Assembly (NCBI RefSeq): GCF_000701345.1
Contig: NZ_JNIJ01000046.1
Span: 1-50,733 of the forward strand
DNA: 50,733 nt
DNA from: Bradyrhizobium sp. URHD0069
GTDB lineage: Bacteria > Pseudomonadota > Alphaproteobacteria > Rhizobiales > Xanthobacteraceae
Direction of reading: 5' to 3'
The notes below the pieces were generated by a model that was not told the origin of the DNA, did not search any database, and saw nothing but the letters and a program-made list of their open reading frames with translations. Below are positions 8,318-16,366 of the stretch, piece after piece. How positions within the stretch are numbered: the first letter of the stretch is position 1; every line of letters starts with the position of its first letter. The translations under genes were made by a program, and so were the position numbers.

Positions 8318-8803
8318 TCAGCCGATTTCGAAGATGCCCGAGGGCAACTGGATCAGGAGCAGGCGCTTGAGGACCCACCACACGCCGAGCGGGGTGAGGA
8401 CGGCCAGCGGAATGGTCAGCGACCAGCGCACCGGATCGATCGCGCGCAATAGCAGCACCATTAAGGGAATCGCGGACAGCAAGAATCCGAGCGGCTCGAG
8501 CGCGAACGAAAACGCAATGAGGCACAAAATGACCAGCAGAGGTTTGGTCCAGCGTGCGTCTTGCCAGCGCGAAGCGAAGGTCGGACCGCCTTCCGTGATT
8601 GCTGCGGCAATAATCGTAGCCGCAAATACACACATCAGGATGCCGGTGTAGAACAGCACGTAACCGGACCCGGGATCGTTAATCGTGCCAAGCTTGAGCT
8701 TGAGTCCGGACCAGATGACGAACACGCCGAGCGCCAGCCCGATCAGCCCGCCCCACAGTTCGGAATTGTTCAGTTTGCTTGGCGCTTTCGTTTGGCCGTT
8801 CAT
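8318..8803 (-). CDS. tctB: Tripartite tricarboxylate transporter, small membrane subunit TctB
   Basis: A 161-residue protein with four hydrophobic segments, typical of TctB, which forms the membrane part of the carrier with TctA. The segment NDPGSGYVLFYTGILM is a family hallmark. The frame is open 12 codons upstream, but GGGGAG lies seven bases before the ATG at 8803 (protein beginning MNGQTKAPSK), so I prefer this start. It lies between tctC and tctA; the gap from tctC (about 250 bases) is filled with hairpin repeats that may separate expression levels. Confidence 0.9.
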   Translation of the reverse strand: MNGQTKAPSKLNNSELWGGLIGLALGVFVIWSGLKLKLGTINDPGSGYVLFYTGILMCVFAATIIAAAITEGGPTFASRWQDARWTKPLLVILCLIAFSFALEPLGFLLSAIPLMVLLLRAIDPVRWSLTIPLAVLTPLGVWWVLKRLLLIQLPSGIFEIG

Positions 8804-8913
8804 CGCCACGCTCCCCGTCATTCGTCTGATGTCGCACATCGCGACGCAGGCTTCCAGAGTGATCTACTCCGATTTGAGATGTTGCTTCGGTATCCCGGCA
8901 ACGTAGATGCCCA

Positions 8914-9026
8914 CCCTCTCCCTTGGGGAGAGGGCGGGGGTGAGGGGTTACGGTCTATCGATAGATTTTAACCCTTCACCCGGATCGCATCGCCGATGCG
9001 ATCCGACCTCTCCCTATGGGAGAGGT
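8914..9026. repeat. Triple-hairpin repeat between tctC and tctB
   Basis: Three stems follow one another: CCCTCTCC/GGAGAGGG (8914-8921 with 8927-8934), GGATCGCATCG/CGATGCGATCC (8982-8992 with 8994-9004), and ACCTCTCCC/GGGAGAGGT (9006-9014 with 9018-9026). The outer stems are related to each other, so the unit can also fold as one large palindrome. It lies just downstream of the tctC stop within the operon, where it could protect the tctC mRNA 3' end or attenuate tctBA. Confidence 0.75.
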
Positions 9027-9056
9027 GAAGATGAACTCACAACTCCGTCCAATTCA

Positions 9057-10028
9057 CTAGTTCGTCTTCTTCGCGAGCCCAAGGGTATCGATCACCTTGC
9101 GTTCGGACTCGGTGACCTCGGCGACGAACTTCTTGTAATCTTCGGTGCTCTTGTAGTTCGGCACCATGTCGTATTTGGCGAGCGTCGCGATCACGGCCGG
9201 ATCCTCGATCGCCTTCTTGAACGCATCGTGCAGCTTGGCGACGATCTTCGGGTCCATGCCCTTCGGTCCGCCGATACCGAACGGCGAATCGTAGACCATG
9301 GGATAGCCGAGTTCCTTGAGCGTCGGCACATCGGGGAAATTCGGCGACCGCGCCGAGGTCCACACCATCAGCAGCCGAAGTTTGCCGGCATCGACCAGCG
9401 GGCGCCAGCCGGTCGAATCAGCCTGCAGCATGGTGTGCTGGCCAAGCACCGCGGCGTTGGTTTCCGCGCCGCCCTTGAACGGCACCTGCGTCAGCTTGAT
9501 CCCCGCCATACTTGCCATCTGCTCCATGCCGATATGCAGCGACGTTCCGGCCCCCGGAGTCGCGTAGGTCACCTTGCCGGGATTTTGCTTGGCGTAATCG
9601 ACCACGTCTTTCCAGCTCTTGAACGGCGACTCGGCGCTGGTGGTGACACCGAACGTGTAGCCGGTGAGGTGAACGATGTAGCTGAAGTCCTTGGCGGGAT
9701 CCCACGACACCTCCTGCATCAGCGGCAGGCGAAACACGGTGATGGGAAGCTGCGCGATGGTGTAGCCATCGGGCTTGGCGGCAGCCGCCATGGTCGCCGG
9801 GCCGACCGTGCCTCCGCCGCCGGCCTTGTTGTCGATCGTGACCGGCTGACCCAGATGTTTCGATGCGCTGTCGGCAATTGCTCGCATCGCGATGTCGGTC
9901 GATCCTCCCGCGGGCCAGGGCACGATCAAAGTGATCGGCTTGGTGGGATATTCCTGCGCGCCGGCGCCGGCAGAAACCAGCGCGCCGATTGCAGCAACCG
10001 CGATCATCAGACGACTACCTAAAAACAT
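9057..10028 (-). CDS. tctC: TctC/Bug-family periplasmic carboxylate receptor
   Basis: A 323-residue periplasmic binding protein of the Bug (TctC) family. An N-terminal signal peptide ends at about residue 24 (SAGAGAQEYP). The mature start YPTKPITLIVPWPAGGSTDIAMRA and the PVTIDNKAGGGGTVG motif form the carboxylate pocket of Bug proteins; GKVTYATPGAGTSLHIGMEQ and VPFKGGAETNAAVLGQH follow as expected. It feeds the TctAB carrier encoded downstream. The start is fixed by GGGAGAG five bases before the ATG. It is divergent from the M20 gene across about 290 bases that must hold its promoter. Confidence 0.93.
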   Translation of the reverse strand: MFLGSRLMIAVAAIGALVSAGAGAQEYPTKPITLIVPWPAGGSTDIAMRAIADSASKHLGQPVTIDNKAGGGGTVGPATMAAAAKPDGYTIAQLPITVFRLPLMQEVSWDPAKDFSYIVHLTGYTFGVTTSAESPFKSWKDVVDYAKQNPGKVTYATPGAGTSLHIGMEQMASMAGIKLTQVPFKGGAETNAAVLGQHTMLQADSTGWRPLVDAGKLRLLMVWTSARSPNFPDVPTLKELGYPMVYDSPFGIGGPKGMDPKIVAKLHDAFKKAIEDPAVIATLAKYDMVPNYKSTEDYKKFVAEVTESERKVIDTLGLAKKTN

Positions 10029-10321
10029 CTCATCTCTCCCTTGCGGGCCCCCTCATGTCAGGACCGGCTTTTTTGATCATAAGTCCAATCTTCCCTGAAA
10101 ACGATTGCGATGAAAAGACGTAAATCAGGCCAGTGCTCGCGGCGTCTGGCAATTCGGTTGAAATCGGTGCGTGCGACAATTAGTCTGCGGCGGCCTGCGG
10201 AGATGGCGACTTGGCGCGGACGCCGGTCCTGATGCGGGCCTCGCATTTTCATATCGCGGACGGTGTCGTATCCCGGTACGTTGACGGAATTCGAACAGGT
10301 TCGCGACCGAAAAGAAAGACC

Positions 10322-11707
10322 ATGACCAGAACTGATGCCATCGCCCGGGCGCGCCAACAGCTTCACTCCGGGGAATTTCTCGCCGAACTCGGCCGCAGGG
10401 TCGCCTATCCCACGGAGAGCCAGAATCCCGAGCGGCGCGATGCGCTGCGCGGCTACCTCGAAGAGGAATTGCAGCCGGCATTTTCGCAGCTCGATTTCTC
10501 GACCAGAGTGATCGAATCGCCGACCGGAAAGAATCCTTACCTGCTCGCGGAATATCGCGAGTCGGAATCGGCGCCGACTGTTCTGATTTACGGCCACGGC
10601 GATGTCGTCGACGGCATGGCGGGAGAGTGGCTGGACAATCTGAACCCGTGGCGGACGACGACCATCGGTAACCGCGTCTACGGCCGCGGTACCGCCGACA
10701 ATAAAGGACAGCACAGCATCAATCTGTCGGCACTTCGCGCCGTGCGCGAGGCACGCGGCGGCCGGCTCGGCTTTAATGCCAAATTCATCGTTGAGACCGG
10801 CGAGGAGATAGGGTCGCCGGATTTACGCCAGGTTTGCGAGTCCTTGCGCGATGAGCTGGCGGCTGATCTGTTTCTTGCATCCGATGGGCCGCGGCTTTCT
10901 GCGGATCGCCCCACGATATTCCTCGGCTGCCGTGGCGGAATACGGATTCACCTGGACGTGAACTTGCGCGACGGTGCGCATCATTCCGGCAATTGGGGCG
11001 GTATCCTTGGCAATCCTGCGATCATCCTGGCCAGCGCGATCGCAACCCTGGTCGATGGCCAGGGGCGTCTGTTGCTAGACGAATTGAAGCCGCCGCGACT
11101 TTCGAACCAGATTCGCGCGGCGCTAGCCGATGTGAAGATCGAGCCTTTGTCCGACGAACCGGCCCTCTCTGCGAATTGGGGCGAGGAGGGCCTCTCGGCC
11201 TCCGAAAGGCTTTATGCCTGGAACACGCTTGAAGTGTTGGCGATGTCATCGGGAAATATCGAGAAGCCGGCCAACGCCATTCCGGGAAGGGCGCAAGCCG
11301 TCCTGCAATTGCGCTTCGTCGTGGGGACCAAGGTCGACAAAATCGTCGATGTGATCAGGGCGCACTTGCACGACAAGGGTTTTCCGATGGTCGAGGTGCG
11401 GATGACGCAGAGCTTTGCCGCCTCGCGTACCGATTTCGACAGTCCCTGGGTCAACTGGGCCGCCGATTCGATCCGGCAGACGACCGGAAAAGCGCCGGCG
11501 GTTTTGCCGAATTTTGGCGGCTCGCTGCCCAACGACGTATTTTCCGAAGGGCTGGGCTTGCCCACAATTTGGGTGCCGCACTCCTATCCGGGCTGCTCCC
11601 AGCACGCGCCCGACGAGCACATTCTTCTCTCGGTGACCGAAGAAGCGCTTGGCATCATGGCGGGTTTGTTCTGGGATTTGGGCGAGATGCCGCGGCCGCG
11701 CCCTTGA
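10322..11707 (+). CDS. M20 family metallopeptidase/deacylase
   Basis: A 461-residue zinc-dependent amidohydrolase of the M20/M28 clan (acetylornithine deacetylase, succinyl-diaminopimelate desuccinylase and dipeptidase relatives). Metal and catalytic motifs are visible: YGHGDVVDG (zinc His, catalytic Asp) about residues 87-95, YGRGTADNKGQHSINL (bridging Asp), and ETGEEIGSPDL (catalytic Glu-Glu). The dimerisation lid domain lies in the middle and the final zinc His is probably in WVPHSYPGCSQHAPDEHI. The frame opens 37 codons earlier, but the family homology starts at the ATG at 10322. No signal peptide, so cytoplasmic. It is followed after about 110 bases by the gltIJKL transporter, so it may release amino acids from acylated or peptide forms that the transporter supplies. 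Confidence 0.9.
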   Translation: MTRTDAIARARQQLHSGEFLAELGRRVAYPTESQNPERRDALRGYLEEELQPAFSQLDFSTRVIESPTGKNPYLLAEYRESESAPTVLIYGHGDVVDGMAGEWLDNLNPWRTTTIGNRVYGRGTADNKGQHSINLSALRAVREARGGRLGFNAKFIVETGEEIGSPDLRQVCESLRDELAADLFLASDGPRLSADRPTIFLGCRGGIRIHLDVNLRDGAHHSGNWGGILGNPAIILASAIATLVDGQGRLLLDELKPPRLSNQIRAALADVKIEPLSDEPALSANWGEEGLSASERLYAWNTLEVLAMSSGNIEKPANAIPGRAQAVLQLRFVVGTKVDKIVDVIRAHLHDKGFPMVEVRMTQSFAASRTDFDSPWVNWAADSIRQTTGKAPAVLPNFGGSLPNDVFSEGLGLPTIWVPHSYPGCSQHAPDEHILLSVTEEALGIMAGLFWDLGEMPRPRP

Positions 11708-11816
11708 CGTCGGGGCTATTGGCCTCTCCGGGGTCGTATGGCCGCCGAAAGTTAGTTTCTATTCCGGCCCGGATTATGCAAGCATTGTAGAAGTCATTCA
11801 ATGGAGGAGAAGACGA

Positions 11817-12725
11817 ATGAAACGTATGATTGGCCTTGCGCTCGCCGCCGCGTTCTGTGCGGGGCAGGCGAATGCCCAGGAGCTCACGGGGACACTGAAG
11901 AACATCAAGGAGACCGGCGTCATCACGCTCGGCCACCGCGATTCCTCGATTCCCTTCTCTTACCTCGACGACAACCAGAAGCCGATCGGCTATGCCATGG
12001 ACATCTGCTACAAGATCGTCGAGGCCGTGAAGAAGGAGCTCAAGCTCGACAAGCTCGAGGTCAAACTTACGCCGGTGACGTCATCGACCCGCATTCCGTT
12101 GCTCGCCAACGGCACTATCGATCTCGAATGCGGCTCGACCACCAACAATACCGATCGCCAGAAGCAGATTGCCTATACCAACACCCATTTCCTGACCGCG
12201 AGCCGCTTCGTCTCCAAGAAATCCAGCAAGATCAACTCGATCGACGATCTCAAGGGCAAGTCGGTGGTCTCGACCTCGGGCACCACCAACATCAAGCAGC
12301 TCACCGAAGCCAATGCCGCCCGCAACCTCAACATCAACATCATCCCCGCTAAGGATCACGCCGAAGCCTTCCTGATGGTCGAGACCGACCGCGCGGTGGC
12401 GTTCGTGATGGACGACATTCTGCTCGCGAGCCTTGTCGCTGGATCGAAAGCGCCTGCTGACTACGTCATCTCCAAGGACGCGTTCTCCAAGCCTGAGCCT
12501 TACGGGATCATGCTGCGCAAGGACGATCCGGCCTTCAAAAAGGTGGCCGATGCCGCGACCGCCGCGCTCTACCAGAGCCCGGAGGGCACCAAGATCTACG
12601 AGAAATGGTTCATGGCGAAAATTCCGCCGAAGGGCCTGAACCTGAACGTGCCGATCGGTCCGGAGCAGAAGAAGTCCTTCGCCAAGCCTTCGGACTCGCC
12701 AGATCCCGACGCCTACGCGATGTAA
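11817..12725 (+). CDS. gltI: Glutamate/aspartate ABC transporter substrate-binding protein
   Basis: A 302-residue periplasmic receptor of the polar amino acid family. The signal peptide ends near residue 21 (GQANAQELTG). The GHRDSSIPFSYLDDNQKPIGY, TSSTRIPLLANGTIDLECGSTTNN and SVVSTSGTTNIKQL segments match E. coli GltI, as does the KDHAEAFLMVETDRAVAFVMDD segment, which makes acidic amino acids the likely ligand. GGAGGAGA seven bases before the ATG at 11817 fixes the start although the frame is open further upstream. A strong hairpin follows immediately, probably giving more receptor than permease. Confidence 0.94.
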   Translation: MKRMIGLALAAAFCAGQANAQELTGTLKNIKETGVITLGHRDSSIPFSYLDDNQKPIGYAMDICYKIVEAVKKELKLDKLEVKLTPVTSSTRIPLLANGTIDLECGSTTNNTDRQKQIAYTNTHFLTASRFVSKKSSKINSIDDLKGKSVVSTSGTTNIKQLTEANAARNLNINIIPAKDHAEAFLMVETDRAVAFVMDDILLASLVAGSKAPADYVISKDAFSKPEPYGIMLRKDDPAFKKVADAATAALYQSPEGTKIYEKWFMAKIPPKGLNLNVPIGPEQKKSFAKPSDSPDPDAYAM

Positions 12726-12732
12726 GAGCTGT

Positions 12733-12767
12733 AAACCCATGCAATGGCCCTGCCATTGCATGGGTTT
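12733..12767 (+). terminator. Intra-operon attenuator hairpin after gltI
   Basis: A perfect 16-bp stem, AAACCCATGCAATGGC (12733-12748) with its complement (12752-12767), closed by a three-base loop and ending in GTTTTGT. It begins eight bases after the gltI stop codon and lies before gltJ. It should stop part of the transcription or block 3' decay, so that the receptor is made in excess over the membrane subunits. Confidence 0.8.
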
Positions 12768-12793
12768 TGTCCGCGTAGTGAACGGAAAGCCCT

Positions 12794-13525
12794 GTGAATT
12801 ATAACTGGAACTGGAGCATCTTCTTCGAGCCGGCCCCGGGCGGGACCGGCACCTATTTCAATATGCTGCTGTCGGGCCTGTGGCTTACCATCCAGACCGG
12901 AGTCTTCGCCTGGATCATCGCGCTGGTGTTCGGCTCGATTATCGGCGTGCTGCGGACGCTGCCGTCGAAGACCGCCTACTGGGTCGGTTTCGCTTATGTC
13001 GAATTCTTCCGCAACATGCCGCTGCTGGTACAGCTCTTCCTCTGGTTCTTCGTGCTGCCGGAACTCGTGCCGCGATCGTGGGGACTATGGCTAAAGCAAC
13101 TTCCGAACGCGCCGTTCTACACGGCCGCGATTGGGGTCGGGCTGTTCATGTCGGCGCGTGTCGCGGTGCAATTGGCTGCCGGCATCGCCTCGCTGCCGCG
13201 CGGGCAAAAACAGGCTGCGACCGCGCTTGGGCTGACCACGGTGCAGAGCTATCGTTACGTGCTGTTGCCGATAGCATTTCGCATCATCCTGCCGCCGCTG
13301 ACCTCGGAGTTCCTCAACACCATCAAGAACACCGCGGTCGCGATCACCATCGGCCTGATCGAACTGACCGGCCAGGCGCGGTCGATGCAGGAATTCTCGT
13401 TCCAGGTGTTTGAGGCCTTCACCGCCGCGACGGTGATGTATCTGTTGATCAACATCATCGTCGTCACCGGCATGCGATTCCTCGAACGTAGTCTGGCGAT
13501 CCCCGGCTACATCACGGGGAAATAG
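12794..13525 (+). CDS. gltJ: Glutamate/aspartate ABC transporter permease GltJ
   Basis: A 243-residue inner-membrane permease of the HisM/GltJ type, with about five membrane spans. The EFFRNMPLLVQLFLWFF signature of polar amino acid permeases is at about 70-87, and the EAA loop (AAGIASLPRGQKQAATALGLTTVQSYRYVLLPIAFR) that docks the ATPase is at about 125-160. It starts with GTG, preceded by GGAAAG. Partner of GltK, encoded 6 bases downstream. Confidence 0.94.
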   Translation: MNYNWNWSIFFEPAPGGTGTYFNMLLSGLWLTIQTGVFAWIIALVFGSIIGVLRTLPSKTAYWVGFAYVEFFRNMPLLVQLFLWFFVLPELVPRSWGLWLKQLPNAPFYTAAIGVGLFMSARVAVQLAAGIASLPRGQKQAATALGLTTVQSYRYVLLPIAFRIILPPLTSEFLNTIKNTAVAITIGLIELTGQARSMQEFSFQVFEAFTAATVMYLLINIIVVTGMRFLERSLAIPGYITGK

Positions 13526-13531
13526 CAAGCC

Positions 13532-14224
13532 ATGTTCGCCAGTTTCGATTTCGACGTTATCCGCCGTTCGCTCGGCTACCTCTTCCTCGACGGCATGGCG
13601 TTCACGCTAACCCTGACCGGCCTCTCCGCCCTCGGCGGGATCATCTTCGGCACGCTGATCGCCCTGATGCGGCTGTCCGGTTACAAGCTGCTCGGCCACA
13701 TCGCCGGGCTTTACGTCGACCTCATGCGGTCATTGCCGCTGGTGCTGGTGATCTTCTGGTTCTATTTCCTGATGCCCTATGTCGGGCAATGGGTAACTGG
13801 CGCCTCGCGCCCGATCAGCGTCGGCGCATTCACCTCCGCGCTCGTCACCTTCATCATGTTCGAGGCGGCGTACTTTTCCGAGATCATGCGCGCCGGCATC
13901 CAGTCGATCTCCAAGGGCCAGCCCGCCGCGGCCAATGCGCTCGGCCTGACCTACGCCCAGACCATGCGCTACGTCGTGCTGCCGCAGGCGTTCCGCAACA
14001 TGCTGCCGGTGCTCCTGACCCAGACCATCGTGCTGTTCCAGGACACCTCGCTGGTCTACGTGCTCTCGATGCCGGATTTCCTCGGCGCGGCGAGCAAGGT
14101 GGCGCAGCGTGACGGCCGGCTGGTCGAAATGTACCTGTTCGCCGCCATCGTCTACTTCGTGATTTCCTGTACCGCCTCGTTCGGCGTCCGGCGCCTGCAG
14201 GCGCGTATCAGTATTGTCCGTTAG
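13532..14224 (+). CDS. gltK: Glutamate/aspartate ABC transporter permease GltK
   Basis: The second, 230-residue permease of the heterodimeric membrane channel. It has the DLMRSLPLVLVIFWFYFLMP signature near residues 62-81 and the EAA loop RAGIQSISKGQPAAANALGLTYAQTMRYVVLPQAFRNMLP at about 120-159. It starts six bases after gltJ stops and ends ten bases before gltL starts, so the three genes are translated together. Confidence 0.94.
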   Translation: MFASFDFDVIRRSLGYLFLDGMAFTLTLTGLSALGGIIFGTLIALMRLSGYKLLGHIAGLYVDLMRSLPLVLVIFWFYFLMPYVGQWVTGASRPISVGAFTSALVTFIMFEAAYFSEIMRAGIQSISKGQPAAANALGLTYAQTMRYVVLPQAFRNMLPVLLTQTIVLFQDTSLVYVLSMPDFLGAASKVAQRDGRLVEMYLFAAIVYFVISCTASFGVRRLQARISIVR

Positions 14225-14234
14225 GGAAGGGCGC

Positions 14235-14966
14235 ATGATCGAAATCAGTCACGTCGACAAATGGTACGGGCCGAATTTTCAGGCGCTGAAGGATTGCACC
14301 ACCAGCGTAGCCAAGGGCGAGGTGGTAGTCGTTTGTGGCCCCTCGGGTTCGGGAAAATCGACCCTGATCAAATGCGTCAACGCGCTGGAGCCGTTCCAGA
14401 GCGGGCAAATCATTCTCGATGGCATCAAGGTCAACGATCCCAAGACCGATCTGCCAAAACTGCGCGCCCGTGTCGGCATGGTGTTCCAGCATTTCGAACT
14501 ATTCCCGCATCTCAAGATCATCGAGAACCTTTGCCTGGCGCAGGAAAAAGTGCTCGGCCGATCGCATGATGAGGCGATGGTGAAAGGCACAAAACTGCTC
14601 GACCGGGTCGGGCTGAAGGAGCAGGCGCGCAAATACCCGGCCGAATTGTCCGGCGGCCAGCAGCAGCGCGTCGCGATCGCCCGGGCCCTGGCGATGGATC
14701 CGATCGCGATGCTGTTCGACGAGCCGACCTCGGCGCTCGATCCCGAAATGATCAGCGAAGTGCTCGACGTGATGGTCGACCTCGCCCGCGAGGGGATGAC
14801 CATGATGGTGGTCACCCATGAAATGGGTTTCGCCAGCAAGGTCGCGCATCGCGTCATCTTCATGGATGGGGGCGAAATCGTCGAAGACGCGCTGAAGTCC
14901 GATTTTTTCGGCAGTCCGCGCAGCGACCGCGCGCAAAAATTCCTGTCCAAGATTCTCTCGCATTGA
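14235..14966 (+). CDS. gltL: Glutamate/aspartate ABC transporter ATP-binding protein GltL
   Basis: The 243-residue ATPase of the transporter. Walker A GPSGSGKST is at about residues 34-42, the Q-loop in GMVFQHFELFPH at about 82-93, the ABC signature LSGGQQQR at about 137-144, Walker B MLFDEPTSALDP at about 157-168 and the switch His in VVTHEMGFA. GGGAAGG seven bases before the ATG at 14235 sets the start; the frame opens seven codons earlier. Last gene of the gltIJKL unit, followed by a degenerate palindromic repeat. Confidence 0.95.
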   Translation: MIEISHVDKWYGPNFQALKDCTTSVAKGEVVVVCGPSGSGKSTLIKCVNALEPFQSGQIILDGIKVNDPKTDLPKLRARVGMVFQHFELFPHLKIIENLCLAQEKVLGRSHDEAMVKGTKLLDRVGLKEQARKYPAELSGGQQQRVAIARALAMDPIAMLFDEPTSALDPEMISEVLDVMVDLAREGMTMMVVTHEMGFASKVAHRVIFMDGGEIVEDALKSDFFGSPRSDRAQKFLSKILSH

Positions 14967-14973
14967 GACTGAC

Positions 14974-15120
14974 TGTCATTCCGGGATGGTCCGCAGGACC
15001 AGACCTCAGATGTGCAATTGCAGATCGGGAAATCCCGAGATGCCGGGCACGGAGATTCCGAATTTCGCGCCTTCGACGCGCCGCGGAAGGACCTTACAAA
15101 GGCCATCTCGCGAATTCCGT
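14974..15120. repeat. Degenerate palindromic repeat after gltL
   Basis: Begins with GTCATTCCGGG, the same head as the element at 2970, followed by small nested hairpins (GGTCCGCAGGACC at 14988-15000; around GCAATTGC). The closing complement of the head is not recognisable, so the copy is decayed or truncated. It probably marks the end of the glt transcript. Confidence 0.5.
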
Positions 15121-15203
15121 TTCCAATTCGCGAGATCAGGCTTTAAGAATTCTCATATACGATGCAGGCACAGCCGCTTCGCAAGCCCTACAGGAGAACT
15201 CGT

Positions 15204-16061
15204 TTGGATCAGATCGCTTACGTCAACGGATCGTTCGTGCCGATGTCCGAGGCCAAGGTCTCGATACTGGACCGCGGTTTTCTGTTCGCCGACGGCATCT
15301 ACGAAGTCGCCGCCGTGCTGGAGGGCAAACTGATCGACAATGCCTCGCATCTGGCGCGTCTGGAGCGTTCGGTCGGCGAGATCGCGCTTGCTTTGCCGGA
15401 GACGATCGACCGCATTCAGGAGATCCAGAAAGAGCTCATCGCGCGCAACAATCTGGTCAACGGCATGGTCTATCTGGAGGTGACGCGCGGCGCCGACTCG
15501 GGTCGCGATTTCGCATTTCCGAAGGGCGTCAAGCCGACGCTGGTCATGTTCACGTCAGTAAAGGACATCATCAATGCGCCGTCGGCGAAAACAGGCATCG
15601 GCGTGATCACGGTGCCTGATATCCGCTGGGCCCGGCGCGACATCAAGAGCGTGGCGCTCTTGGCGCAGGTGTTGGCAAAACAGGCGGCAGCCGAAGCCGG
15701 CGCCGGCGAGGCCTGGATGATCGAGGACGGCAAGATAACCGAAGGCGGCTCGTCCTCGGCCTTCATCCTGACCCAGGACGATGTGCTGGTGACGCGGCAG
15801 AATTCCAGCACGATCCTGCCGGGCTGCACCCGCAGGGCGGTGGTCGCGCTCGCCGAGGAGCGTCAACTACGCGTCGAGGAGCGGCCGTTCACCGTCGAGG
15901 AGGCGCTCAAGGCGAAGGAAGCCTTCATCACCAGCGCTACTGTGTTCGTACAGGGGGTGGTGACGATCGACGGCAAGGCTGTCGCCAACGGCAAACCGGG
16001 GCCGATGACGGACCGGTTGCGCGAGATCTACGTCGATTTCGCCCGCGCCACAGCGCAGTGA
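15204..16061 (+). CDS. D-amino-acid transaminase (class IV PLP enzyme)
   Basis: A 285-residue fold-type IV aminotransferase, the usual length for D-alanine transaminase. The N-terminal VSILDRGFLFADGIYEV and the PLP-lysine segment RRDIKSVALLAQVLAKQAA, with Lys about 145, match the D-amino-acid branch; EGGSSSAFILTQDDVLVTR and TILPGCTRRAVV bind the cofactor phosphate. The enzyme interconverts D-amino acids and 2-oxo acids. AGGAG lies seven bases before a TTG at 15204, which gives the canonical N-terminus; I prefer it to an ATG 14 codons upstream. It follows the Glu/Asp transporter and could feed D-glutamate or D-alanine metabolism. A branched-chain aminotransferase or aminodeoxychorismate lyase is less likely. 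Confidence 0.9.
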   Translation: MDQIAYVNGSFVPMSEAKVSILDRGFLFADGIYEVAAVLEGKLIDNASHLARLERSVGEIALALPETIDRIQEIQKELIARNNLVNGMVYLEVTRGADSGRDFAFPKGVKPTLVMFTSVKDIINAPSAKTGIGVITVPDIRWARRDIKSVALLAQVLAKQAAAEAGAGEAWMIEDGKITEGGSSSAFILTQDDVLVTRQNSSTILPGCTRRAVVALAEERQLRVEERPFTVEEALKAKEAFITSATVFVQGVVTIDGKAVANGKPGPMTDRLREIYVDFARATAQ

Positions 16062-16366
16062 ATTCGCCGCCAACATGCAAACGCGATGTTTGTTTCTAGA
16101 CTAGTTTACCAGCGCATACTTGAGGGGCACGCCAGAAACCAAAGCGATTTTCCGCCCTGGATCTCACGGAAGATCATTTGGAAAGAAATCGCCCGTGGTC
16201 ACTCTGACCACACGAAATACCCAAAGTGGCAGATTGTGAAAAGATCACGAGAGGCGTCGCGTAGATTTTTCCATCGCGATGCGCGATTGATCTTATCAAA
16301 AAATTTATTGGTCTTGAAAGCGCCCGCTGCCTATCTACTGACAAAAGCGATCACGAGATCACGGCC
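16062..16366. other. AT-rich regulatory region before the DsrE/DoxDA pair
   Basis: A 305-base stretch less GC-rich than its surroundings, with no supported gene; a 94-codon frame across it has no family resemblance. It holds the dyad at 16195-16211 and a 10-bp direct repeat GATCACGAGA at 16243-16252 and 16349-16358, the second close to the start codon. A possible promoter is TTGGTC at about 16307 with TATCTA 18 bases on, but the match is weak. Confidence 0.5.
16195..16211. promoter_or_regulatory. Operator-like dyad upstream of DsrE/DoxDA
   Basis: A perfect inverted repeat, GTGGTCA-CTC-TGACCAC, 156 bases before the start codon of the DsrE-like gene. Its size and symmetry suit a dimeric regulator. 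No regulator gene lies adjacent, so the cognate protein is unknown. Confidence 0.45.
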
